Part shown: one piece after another, positions 23,920 to 33,305 of the stretch
Position numbering within the stretch: position 1 is the stretch's first letter
Layout: each line of letters begins with the position of its first letter
Assembly: GCF_004210375.1 (NCBI RefSeq)
Contig: NW_027467782.1
Span: forward strand, 20,625,276-20,689,275
Direction: 5' to 3'
From: Tachypleus tridentatus
Taxonomy: Eukaryota; Arthropoda; Merostomata; Xiphosura; Limulidae
DNA length: 64,000 nucleotides
Notes under the pieces: generated by a model
The model's database searches: none
What the model was told of the DNA's origin: nothing
Seen by the model: only the letters and a program-made list of their open reading frames with translations
Translations under genes and position numbers: made by a program

Positions 23920-24019
23920 CTCTTCTGGTTTAAACCACTGAGATAACAAAAACAATAAATGTTCCGCTACAAGAAGTAGAGCAAAAAAAAGTTCTCCAAC
24001 TGCACCAATTTGTCGATAC
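23920..24019 (-). CDS. Exon C, copy 2, hydrophobic exon of unrecognised membrane protein
   Basis: A 100-nt exon with polypyrimidine acceptor TTCCCTCTTCCACAG and donor GAAGAG-GTAAAT. The frame encodes YRQIGAVGELFFALLLVAEH then LLFLLSQWFKPEE, a likely membrane-embedded helix. Its first G completes a Trp codon left by exon B (25072-25255) and it ends on a codon boundary. Intact here, in contrast to 234-332. The family is not recognised. Confidence 0.7.
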
Positions 24020-24360
24020 CTGTGGAAGAGGGAAGAAATAATAGTTTTATACCAACGTAAACTTAACGTCAGATAACAATAAAATAGAATCACTTTTTTC
24101 TATTATATAAAACCTTATAGACTAATACTAGTAAAATTGGTCCTTAACTTGTGGAAATATACATTACTTGGTGTGTTTTGATACAAAATAGTTGAAATCA
24201 ACTTAATTATAAAAACAACAACATTTAACCTACATTGTAAACTAATAAATACATTTCATACCATTCTAACCAACAATATCTTTTTTCAGTATCATAATAA
24301 TTTTGGAAACTATCCAAATAACAAGACACGAGATTCTTGTTCCCCTTTATTATTATACTA

Positions 24361-24600
24361 CTGGAACATGAGTTGCTTGTAACTGTTTACTATCCAACTG
24401 GTACATGAGTTGTTTTAACTGTTTACTATTTAACTGGAACAAGCTGGTGTAACTGTTCATATTTAACTGGAACATGAGCTGTTTGTGTAACTGTAACTGT
24501 TTACTATTCAACTGGTACATGAGCTGCTTGTCATTACTTACTATTCAACTGGTACATGAGCTGCTTGTCATCATTACTTACTATTCAACTGGTACATGAA
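24361..24600. repeat. Minisatellite, copy 2
   Basis: Six to seven units of the CTGGTACATGAGCTGCTT type, as at 676-870 but with additional and rearranged units. Confidence 0.85.
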
Positions 24601-25071
24601 CTCTCTATTTATTCAATCATAAGATGAGAAAATATGAATAGAATGTGCTCTGATGAATCACTTATTTCACACCTCTTCAACAATAATGACTGACTAGTGA
24701 CAAAAGAGAAGGTGTTAGGACTTTACTTTTAAAGGAACCAATACCTAAAATTGTGCACAGTCGAATACAGTATGAAACTTACAATTTATTTACTTGGTAG
24801 TTTTCCAATAGCCATAACCAGTACTGTGGTAATGTTCAGTATGATAAATATGGGAAGGTATTTTATTCAAATAGTATCACATTGCTTTGTACAAATAACA
24901 ATAGTGTAGGCACAGAGGAAGGTGATTGCATAATGCTAAAGGTACTGAAAATGTTCAGTATAATTCATAAAAGTATTTGACATGTTTATTTATTATATTT
25001 TCAAGCTGGATAAGTCTTAGCTGCAATCTCTAGAAATATGAAGAACAGTTTCTATAAGAAGGAGCATGTAC

Positions 25072-25255
25072 CAGCTAAGTTTAGTACCAAGACTGTGCAC
25101 AGGGTCTTGTATGATTTTGTTGTACACTACTTCAGTACGAGATGCAATATCCTTCCACTGGTATGCTTCTTTACTTTTCTTATGAGCGACCCATGGAGGT
25201 ACAACTTTTCCAACTTTTCGATCATGTATAGCTTGGTTAAGACCTGCCACGAGAC
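25072..25255 (-). CDS. Exon B, copy 2, of the unrecognised membrane protein
   Basis: 184 nt, acceptor AAATTAG and donor CTG-GTACAT. The frame is open (AIHDRKVGKVVPPWVAHKK, VVYNKIIQDPVHSLGTKLS). Phases fit exon A upstream (25924-26028) and exon C downstream (23920-24019), giving one continuous reading frame of about 130 residues across the three exons. A real gene in this copy is likely. Neither charged nor Cys patterns allow me to name it. Confidence 0.7.
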
Positions 25256-25923
25256 CTAATTTACAGAAAACAAATTTTAAAGTTAAGATACTCAACTAGG
25301 CTACAACAATCTCTAGTTCAGATGTAACTTTAGGCTTAGTTGTACAAAACAACACTGATGTGAAATATACAATGTTTCATTTTAATAATATAATACTGAT
25401 TTATTTTTAAAGCTTGCTCTATCCTCTGAAACTTTATTTGGAGTATTATGTTACAGTATGAAATGGAAAAAAGTTTTTGTTGAAAAAAATGAATTTTTGT
25501 ATTGCTGTTAGGCCTTTGTGTTAAGCCTTGTTTGCACTAGTTCATATTAGCTTAAGTGACTGCTTGAATTGGTAAAGAAAACTGCTAAAAATATTTAAAA
25601 AACAGTGAATATAAACAGGATTTAAAATTATTACATGTATCAAATGAAACTTTTAGGTTTAAAATCTTCAAAAAATTGGTTTGTTTAAAACTTGAGTTAT
25701 TTTTATTGTATTCCAGTGATAGAAAACTGTGAAGCTGTGTATATTATTTTTCAAATTAAGGACAACAATATAGTTTTGTAAAATAGTATAGGAAAATTTT
25801 AAGACAGTGTAAGAGGACAAAAAACAGAAAATAAAATGTATCACAACAAATATTTTCCACATTTCAAAGCTGTAAGTTCATATAAATATCACATACACAA
25901 AACATTTTCTTCGCAGATGCTAC

Positions 25924-26028
25924 CTGTGGAAAGAAATTCTGCAGTTTCAAACCACTTCATCCAATGGCTTTCTTTTTTAAACAATTCAATGTAACAAACC
26001 ACACAATGGTTGCACAGGTTTGATGTGC
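25924..26028 (-). CDS. Exon A, copy 2, of the unrecognised membrane protein
   Basis: 105 nt, acceptor TACCCAG and donor CCACAG-GTAGCA. The frame begins TSNLCNHCVVC and continues IELFKKESHWMKWFETAEF. It ends with one base that completes Gly with exon B. Earlier exons should lie to the right on the minus strand, but I could not identify any before 27 kb. Confidence 0.62.
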
Positions 26029-26171
26029 CTGGGTATTACATAGTTAAATATAACTTTGAGGTAATCTAGCAATCTGTATTTCAGTTTGGCCTAATAAGGT
26101 GTGTAGAACCAAAGGTTTTTACAATGTAAGTTCACTAATGCAGGCCACTCTCATTTTTGATTTTGCAAAAT

Positions 26172-26288
26172 ATGTATAGATACAGATGTACTGGTCAAGT
26201 ATTTTCCAATATGTATAGATACAGATGTACTGGTCAAGTATTTTCCAATATGTATAGATACAGATGTACTAGTAAAGTATTTTCCAAA
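26172..26288. repeat. 39-bp tandem repeat, 3 units (copy 2)
   Basis: Units start at 26172, 26211 and 26250 (ATGTATAGATACAGATGTAC, TGGTCAAGTATTTTCCAAT). Copy 1 of the duplication has two. Confidence 0.92.
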
Positions 26289-26951
26289 CTTTTGTCATCA
26301 CTCTTTATGCACGAAACATGATTTCATGTGCCACCATTTTTTAGATAAGGGAAAGTTATGTGATTAGATATAATTCACAGATACATATTAAAACATTATA
26401 TGTATTGTAGTAATTAATTATTATTTTCTTTAATAAAAAAATATCTAAACACTTAACTATGCATTATTGTGCCCCTTCACAGATCATTTATGCCTCCCTG
26501 AGATGAGGGTGGAGTGCCCCATGCTACGGGAAATATTGTACTAGCTGATATGGATGCTATGAAAATGAAACAGACAGTATAGTTTGTTCACCACCTGTTT
26601 AGTTTTAATGACTCTTTAGTGCTGCAGGGCAAAACAAGTAATGGATTTCATGGAAAGTTAGTTTATCTTGCATCCTTTATTTACAGAAATGTTAAGGTGT
26701 TTTTGGGCACCTATTCTAAACCACCAAACACTCATGTTAACCTTTCATACTTACTCAGTTTTCTAGAGGTTTACGATCATTTTGTATTATCTGATTTACT
26801 TCCGAATACAAAAAGCTAATTATGAGTGAGAAAAACAATTACTTACTAGCTACACTAGGTTCTGTCAACCACACCAGGTCTGGTGGTAAAACCTCAGGTT
26901 CTCCCCACTTTAGTACTTACAACCTGCAAACTAGACACAAAACTAAATAAT

Positions 26952-27062
26952 AATCAGTGATGTCGAGAAACCCACTTGTTGAGAAATTTATATGCAAAAA
27001 CGGCTCGTTTGGGTTGAGAAAATATTTTACATAGAAGAGCGAACAACGTTCGCATATATCGT
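26952..27062 (-). mobile_element. Penelope-like terminal fragment, antisense
   Basis: Its reverse complement reads GAACGTTGTTCGCTCTTCTA, AAAATATTTTCTCAACCCAA, ACGAGCCGTTTTTGCATATA and ends in CTCGACATCACTGATTATT. The first part matches the terminus at 33415-33465 and 20500-20545. It contains only the part downstream of the hammerhead-like motif. It starts exactly at the right edge of duplication copy 2. Confidence 0.65.
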
Positions 27063-27071
27063 TTCTTTTGC

Positions 27072-27385
27072 ATCTAAAAACTTTGTTTGGTTTCAGTTTT
27101 AAGTGTAAAAGTTTTTGTTATAGTTTTAAGTGTAAAATTGTTTGATTTTGTATTAAGTGTAAAACTTTGTTTGGTTTTAGTTTCTGGTGTAAAACGTTGG
27201 TTTGTTATAGTTTTAAGGGTAAAAAGTTGTTTGGTTGTAGTTTTACGTGTAAAAAGGTGTTTGGTTTTAGTTTTAAGTGTAAAACGTTGTTTGGTTTTAG
27301 TTTTAAGTGTAAAACGTTGTTTGGTTTTAGTTTTAAGTGTATAACGGTGTTTGGTTTTAGTTTTATAGGTAAAAAATTTTGGTGA
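27072..27385. repeat. 30-bp minisatellite, about 10 units
   Basis: Unit GTTTGGTTTTAGTTTTAAGT plus GTAAAACGTT, with single-base variants and slightly shorter units at the left. Because 30 is a multiple of three, frames on both strands stay open through the array; those frames are not evidence for a protein. Confidence 0.95.
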
Positions 27386-27928
27386 GCAGACACAGATAGT
27401 CCGTTTTGAAGTTTTCTGATAAAAACCAACGAAAACAACGTAGAGTGAAATTCTCGATAATTGCAGCAACTAAATTAAAATATACATCACGCAATTTATC
27501 ATTCTCACAAGTATAGTTGTTAGTACCAAAGTTTTTTTTATTTCAATTTCTTTTTAGTTTGATTATTTTGAAATTCTCAAATTTTAATAACGCTTGTCAG
27601 TAATTGTTTACATTTTGTTCTGTTTAGTACTGGAGACTATCATACTTCTACAGAGTTTTCCCAGAAGTAAAGTTGTAAATATTTCGATATGCATAAGATA
27701 AACATTACCTTCCCTTTTCACTTATTAGAAATCAATTTATAGAGTCAATCAGTTATTTCAAATTTTTGGATATTTCAATAAAAAGTGTAGTTCGAAAACG
27801 TATTTGAATTGATATCCACTAAATTTATATAGCCCAGTTATCGGTAGTTTCATTGTATTAATTTCCAGGAGGTAATTTCTATATAATGATAACTAACATC
27901 AACCTATTCTGATTCTTGTTATTTTTAG
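27386..27928. other. Unrecognised AT-rich sequence
   Basis: A short stretch just right of the minisatellite (CACAGATAGTCCG near 27390) resembles a SINE tail; otherwise nothing is supported. Confidence 0.4.
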
Positions 27929-28456
27929 AAAGAAACAAAGCCGAATGTTTTTACCCATAGGAAGGACATTCAAAATAGTAATGCCTCAAGTAAAATAACA
28001 AACATTATCACGAGTCTTGAAGGATGACATTCAAAATATTTTATACCAACAGAGCCTCATTATTATCAATCAATAATCTCATATATATCGGAAACTCTGT
28101 TAACTGAAAGGAATAAGGTACCTTCACATTGCAGACGTTACAACAAATTTACGAAACATAAATCAATGAGACCTCTTTACTTCAAAGAACTGCGAGATTT
28201 GTTTAACGAAAGGAAATCATCAGAGTCAGAGGGTTCTGAGGATTAGAGTAGATAGACAAATTGAGAAACGTAAGCTCCTGAAACATATTTAGATCCACAA
28301 GAATTGTTTGACCAGTGTTTAACTGAATTAGAAAGCCAGATGCAAGACAACAACAGAAGAACTTCGATGATCGGACGATTTTCTTCACTAATAAGAGGCA
28401 GTGGAACTCGATTTATATTTTCTTGTCCCGAATTTTCACAAACTTCACATCGATAA
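27929..28456 (+). pseudogene. Broken coding region of unknown protein
   Basis: After an acceptor-like GTTATTTTTAG, one plus-strand frame reads about 105 codons with a single TGA at 28025-28027. It continues PTEPHYYQSIISYISETLLT, SMRPLYFKELRDLFNERKSS and ESEGSE. Near 28240 the coding-like text shifts frame (RIRVDRQIEKRKLLKHI) and near 28285 shifts back (DPQELFDQCLTELESQMQDN, RRTSMIGRF), ending at TAA 28454-28456. Composition is protein-like (charged, few low-complexity runs) rather than random AT-rich translation. The three lesions suggest a decayed gene exon or element. I do not recognise the family. Confidence 0.42.
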
Positions 28457-28784
28457 AAAAAATCTATGTAAATAGAAAATAAAAAAGTTATAAAGTATTT
28501 AAAAATTGCCTGTTTTATCGCTTTAAAAATCTATGTTTGTTTCAAAGAAAATGATCATTTATTACAGAAGCTTTATAAATTATAACTTCACTGTAGACAC
28601 ACAAGTTGGGGAAAGAATGATTTCAAATTAGTAATTAATATTTTTTGATATACAAAACTGTTTACTTTAAGAGTTATTATTCACTTTATTTGGTGAGTTA
28701 ATATTTAATGATTAAAAAATAGCAAGAGTGTTGAAAGTGATTACTTAAGTTTGGTTGTATTACGTGGCAAACAAACAAACTTAC
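28457..28784. other. Unrecognised AT-rich sequence
   Basis: Nothing supported. Confidence 0.4.
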
Positions 28785-29052
28785 CACGTTGATAGCCCTC
28801 GAGTAGCTTTGTGCTAGCCGTCCCTAATTTAGTAGTGTAAGACGAGAGGGAAGGCAGCTAGCCATCACCACCCACCGCCAACTCTTGGGCTACTCTTTTT
28901 ACCAATGAACAGTGGAATTGACCATCACATTATAACGCCCCACGGCTGAAAGAGCGAACATGTTTGGCGCGACGGAGATGCGAACCCGCGACCCTCAGAT
29001 TACTAGTCGCACGCCTTAACACGCTTAGCCATCCCGGGTCCAACGTGGTAAG
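28780..29052 (-). mobile_element. SINE family 1 with an inverted tail segment
   Basis: The body and tRNA head are antisense (GCTAGCCGTCCCTAATTTAG through to CCATCCCGGG), but the tail piece GATAGCCCTCGAGTAGCTTT at about 28793-28812 is in sense orientation. The flanks are CTTACCACGTT on the left and AACGTGGTAAG on the right, exact reverse complements where direct repeats are expected. A small inversion covering the left duplication and the tail would explain both facts. Confidence 0.88.
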
Positions 29053-29734
29053 AGTCGTACATTGTGTGAGTCAATTATTTACGCCAAGTTACTGTATTTT
29101 TGATGTTATCTCAAGTTTGTATTGTTACACTCAAACGTCACTGCGTAGTTTGCAGAAATTTTGAGGCCTCAATGAACAATTTATAAATATATGGACTACC
29201 AACCCACTGTGAGCTAGATTGAGAAAATTATTCTTTTCTCAGAAAATTAGTCAATGAGAGAAAACGTGAAGTTAGCTGGTGTGAGAATAATTAACCATAT
29301 CGAGCGATATGATAAAGTTAGTTTCAAAGTTTAATAAATATAATAATTCGTATTGTAAAAGGGGGATCTATATTAATTGGACCATTCTCTGAGGATTTTG
29401 ATGAGAAGTAGACAATTTTTAAAGTTATGATATAACTGTTGTAACCCATGGGGTACTTACTGAGTGAATAATTTAGTAATAGTACTCTGAGAAAAATAGT
29501 TTATATTGTCAATTATATTCTTAAGTAATTGAATCAGCCCAAGTGGATATTTGAAAATAAAGATTAATTATTTAGAGTTTTGGATACAACTGTGATATTT
29601 CATGGTGTAAATAATTTTTGTACATACGTTTGTCTTATTTTGAAGAGATTATTATTTAAAACAAAAAACTGGTAGTTGACTAGAAACAGGAGTCTACCAA
29701 AGGTTACATGGGGTTAACAGACAAATGGATAAAA
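29053..29734. other. Unrecognised AT-rich sequence
   Basis: No gene or repeat supported. Confidence 0.4.
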
Positions 29735-29744
29735 AAATATTATT

Positions 29745-29945
29745 AATAAAATATGTAACGTTGCGAAGGAATGGAAGTCCATTACTAACAAGCAACAGCA
29801 GAAATCTCAGTATAAAGCTGCTTTAGCAACTTATATAGATGGTGTTGTTAAGAAACTAGAAAGTTTGACTGTCAGCATAGATGCTGCTGCCAAAAGAAAG
29901 AGAATCAATAAAAGATGCCAGATATACCATGAGAAGGAAGTTCCA
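29745..29945 (+). other. HMG-box-like coding trace, very tentative
   Basis: One plus-strand frame reads NVAKEWKSITNKQQQKSQYK and then AALATYIDGVVKKLESL. The spacing of Trp, Lys and Tyr resembles the second and third helices of an HMG box, as in mitochondrial TFAM. There is no start, no clear splice site and no first helix. It might equally be part of the retroelement that follows. Confidence 0.2.
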
Positions 29946-31130
29946 TTTCCATGGTTAATCAGTACACGATTAACAATCAACTTAAGTTAACAAATGGATC
30001 AACAGTGCCAATAGTGATTGGAGCATGTTACAGATATTCAGAAGTACCAGCAAATCACAACATGCCAGTGAGTGAAGAATATGTTGGGGACTTAAGAGTG
30101 AAGTGCCTACAAGAAATTGTTTGCAGTAGTGAGAACCAGTTTACTATATTATGACCAAATGAGAGGCAAACTGCACATGTGAGTGTGTGTGTGTACTTAT
30201 TGATGGGACAAAGAGAAAGTGTCCCATAAGAAAATAAAGATAAATGCACTATATTATGTGGGAGACCTGGAGACAACAGTATAAAACATCCATATTTGAC
30301 CAAATTGTTTAAAACATACCAGTTAGTAGAATCTCAGATACCAGACCGAAAGAAGATTGATGAACCATTGGTGGTCACCACTAGTGGTCAAGAAAAGAAA
30401 GAGCAAGCAAGACACTAAGACCTTACAAGTGTCAAAAAGGGGACATCCAGAATGCAGGTTTGTGGGAACTGAAGGAATCATAAAAGAAAGTCCCTCCATT
30501 GCAGAAACTTTGGGACAATACCTGGGAGAAAATTTAACAGAAGACAAAGGAGATGGTACCAACATAATAGAGAAACAAAAGGAGTGCTATATCAGACCTA
30601 TCAAAGACTATATCTATGAAAAACATATATATATATAAACGAAGAAGCACTGGCAGTCACCAATAGAACTCAAGAAAATAAGAGCAAACATAACACGAAG
30701 ATCTTACTAAGGTCAAAAGGTGATATCACGAAGGTAGGTTTGCAGGAATTGAAGGAAGCGTAAAAGAAACACTTTTCACTGCACCATCTTTGTGACAATT
30801 AATAAGGAAAAATCGAGGAGAAGACAAAGGGGTAAAGCACTTATGGAGCAGAATATTAGAAGGAATTGTTGTACCAAATCAAACAGAGAAAGTATACTGG
30901 GAAAGTGTAGCAAATCATAACAACAGAATACAGGACTCAACTGATGGAACAAATTCACGAGTTGACTGTGCAAGAACACCTAAGAGCAAAGAAGATAGCG
31001 GATAGATCCACTAGTTATGTTCATTGCCCAGGAATCATCAGAGATGTGAGCAGATCTTGCTGGACATGTACTATCTGCCAATGGGCAATACCAGGAGGTA
31101 GGTTGGTGTTACTGTGGGAGATTTATTGAT
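29945..31130 (+). pseudogene. Ty3/gypsy-type retroelement relic (protease and integrase zinc finger)
   Basis: Near 30095 the plus strand reads VGDLRVKCLQEIVCSS, the place where related elements have an aspartic protease DTG active site, here lost. Next come a motif like the VTT(R)AQAKK linker (VVTTSGQEKK near 30370) and a Lys/Glu-rich spacer partly duplicated (30350-30560 resembles 30640-30835). Near 30960-31115 is an integrase H2C2-like segment (HLRAKKIADRSTSYVHCPGI, IRDVSRSCWTCTICQ) in which the Trp of the usual WPG is Cys. No reverse transcriptase lies between, and the sequence becomes AT-rich after 31130. Stops and frameshifts are frequent. No long terminal repeats were found. Confidence 0.7.
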
Positions 31131-32060
31131 TAGAGATTAATTAATAATGTGATTAATATATGTTTAAGTGCAAATTCTCAATTAATATCTAAGTAGTACT
31201 TTATTTAATTAAATATTAATAAATTAATTAGGTGATGGATATGTATGTGATATGCAAAATTAAATTAATTAATATACAACTTGGAGTAATAACCAAATTT
31301 AATATCAAATTTTTTTTCAAATACTTAATATGAAAACCCATGTTTTTCCAAAAACGAGGATGTTATCAGGCAGCATAACATGATCATGTCACTAATGTCA
31401 GAGGGCGAGCTGCTAGAAGTGATGCCATCACCACAAGACGAAGTGTCAACATTGATCTTTTCATGTTATAACACTAGATTTATAGTTTTCGCTTTTAGAG
31501 TCACTTTAAAAGTATCTTATGATTGAAAACAACAACACACTATGATTTTAGTAAATGTAGTTTTACTCTATTAAAAAATAAGACTTCAGATATATGGCAT
31601 ATTTTACATTTTTTAAATACGTTATTTTTTTTTTACTTATGTAAAACTCCACTATCTTTTATGCAGGTATGTGTTAATATGTGTTACTTAAACAATGACT
31701 CAATGGCTCTCACTTCTATATTTCTGTGGACTTATAATGCTAGAAAATAAGTTTAGGTAAGCGTGATGGGCAGCCACAGATAGCCCATTGTGTATTTGTG
31801 TAGCTAACTTTAAACAAAAATAAACAAACAGTTCTACATTTAATTTTCATGGCATAGTTTTGCATTTATAACGTTTCATAGGTATAACACTTATCGATAA
31901 CAAATCAGCTTACATTTCTGTAATTAATATATTGTATAACATATATTTGTAATAAACACAAAAATAAATCCGAACAAAAATCAAAGACGCTGCACCAATT
32001 AAAAGGATCCCCAGGATACAGGCTATAATGTGATATATAAACTGTACTCTAGATTTTGAA
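31131..32060. other. Very AT-rich sequence with a SINE-tail fragment
   Basis: Runs of TTAATTAATTAA type near 31130-31300. At 31763-31825 lies a 3' fragment of SINE family 3 (GATGGGCAGCCACAGATAGC, CCATTGTGT, AAACAAAAATAAACAAAC). Nothing else supported. Confidence 0.5.
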
Positions 32061-32067
32061 GGTGACT

Positions 32068-32145
32068 GATGACGTAGAAACTACATTGTAGTTGAAAACA
32101 CTGTCAGATGACGTAGAAACCACATTGTGGTTGGAAGCACTGAAT
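32068..32145. repeat. 39-bp tandem pair of short palindromes
   Basis: GATGACGTAGAAAC starts at 32068 and 32107. Each unit contains a palindrome: AACTACATTGTAGTT in the first, AACCACATTGTGGTT in the second. The two differ by T to C on one arm and A to G on the other, so pairing is preserved. Confidence 0.8.
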
Positions 32146-32523
32146 GTCAGTTTTAACCTCCACTCTCCAGTCTCACATGAAGAAATTCAAGAGCAATAAA
32201 ATAATCAAAATCAGTTGAAATTAGGACAGCGAGATGTGGGTGTTCGAGCCCATGACGACCCACATCTATATCACCCTTTACTACCAGCAAACAACTGTGG
32301 GAAAATGACTGCTCTCCAAAGTAAAGAAGAAGAAATCAAAGTAATAATATATCACCATATGGGGTAAGTAAGATAAACTTACCTCCTGAAATTGGCATTC
32401 CAGCCCCAAATATGAAGGTAAGGAATTAATTAGTAGTGTAGCAGACAAGTAATACTAGAGTGAAGGGGCCCAACCAGTTATGCAAAATAACTAATATAAC
32501 TCTGAACCACCATCCACTGTATT

Positions 32524-32706
32524 GTTTGTTTGTTTTGGATTTCGCACAAATCTACTCGCGGGCTGTCTGTGCTAGCCGTCCGTAATTTAGCAGTGTAAGA
32601 CTCGAGGGAAGGCAGCTAGTCATCACCATGCACCGCCAACTCTTGGGCTACTCTTTTACCAACGAATAGTGGGATTGACTGCACATTATAACGCCCCCAC
32701 GGCTGA
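32524..32706 (-). mobile_element. SINE family 1, 5'-truncated, antisense
   Basis: Tail complement GTTTGTTTGTTTTGGATTTC through the body to CCCCCACGGCTGAA, where the tRNA head is missing and Penelope-like coding sequence begins. Confidence 0.9.
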
Positions 32707-33019
32707 AGTTTATTTTGGGTTTAAGTTGTTGTATAAGTAAGGTTTCTTTAATTTTCCGTTTGTTTGCTTCTTTATTTAACATTTGAGTGTTTTCTATGGT
32801 TATGTTGTGTTTATTTGACTTGCAGTGTTCGAAAACGTGTGAAGGTGACTTTTTATGTTCTTTGAATCTGGTTTCCATTTTTCTACTTGTTTCTCCAATA
32901 TAGAAGTCGTGGCAGTTATCAAATTGTATTTTATAAATAATGTTGGTGTGGTGTTTGTCAGTGTAAAGGAACGCTTTTATACCTATATTAATATAGATAT
33001 AATTATATTCAAACATCGT
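32707..33019 (-). pseudogene. Penelope-like element, GIY-YIG endonuclease segment
   Basis: Minus-strand translation contains NIIYKIQFDNCHDFYIGETS then RKMETRFKEHKKSPSH. These match the GIY-YIG nuclease signature (IYKI, spacing, DFYIG, then the conserved Arg of the following helix and EH). HNITIENTQMLNKEANKRKI and KETLLIQQLKPKIN complete the domain. Penelope-like elements place this nuclease after the reverse transcriptase to nick target DNA. The RT is absent here. The sequence is cut on the left by the truncated SINE at 32706. Confidence 0.85.
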
Positions 33020-33305
33020 TGTTTTTTTGTTTTGGAATTTCGCACAAAGCTACTCGAGGGTTATCTGTGCTAGCCGTCCCTAATTTAGCAGTGTAAGACT
33101 AGAGGGAAGGCAGCTAGTCATCACCACCCACCGCCAACTCTTGGGCTACTCTTTTACCAACGAATAGTGGGATTGACCGTCACATTATACACCCCCACGG
33201 CTGGGAGAGCGAGCATGTTTAGCGCAACGCGGGCGCGAACCCGCGACCCTCGGATTACGAGTCGCACGCCTTACGCGCTTGGCCATGCCAGGCCTTCAAA
33301 CATCG
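33009..33305 (-). mobile_element. SINE family 1 inserted in Penelope-like sequence
   Basis: Full-length antisense copy flanked by the direct repeat TTCAAACATCG at 33009-33019 and 33295-33305. Removing it and one repeat joins the sequence left and right, which shows what the Penelope-like region looked like before insertion. Confidence 0.96.

Larger units (their letters stand above)
23580..26951. repeat. Segmental duplication, copy 2
   Basis: Direct counterpart of 1-3183 with high identity, including minisatellites and three exons. It holds about 110 bp (near 23790-23905) absent from copy 1, next to the donor of exon C. At 26952 the similarity stops exactly where a Penelope-like fragment starts. 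Confidence 0.95.

Noticed and set aside
27074-27469. Long frames of 72-131 codons on both strands
   Set aside because: They are produced by the 30-bp minisatellite and run in several frames and both directions at once.
32068-32145. Hammerhead ribozyme reading of CTGATGA and GAAAA
   Set aside because: Extra bases stand between the box and the stem and the stem I partner is missing; only the palindrome claim is kept.
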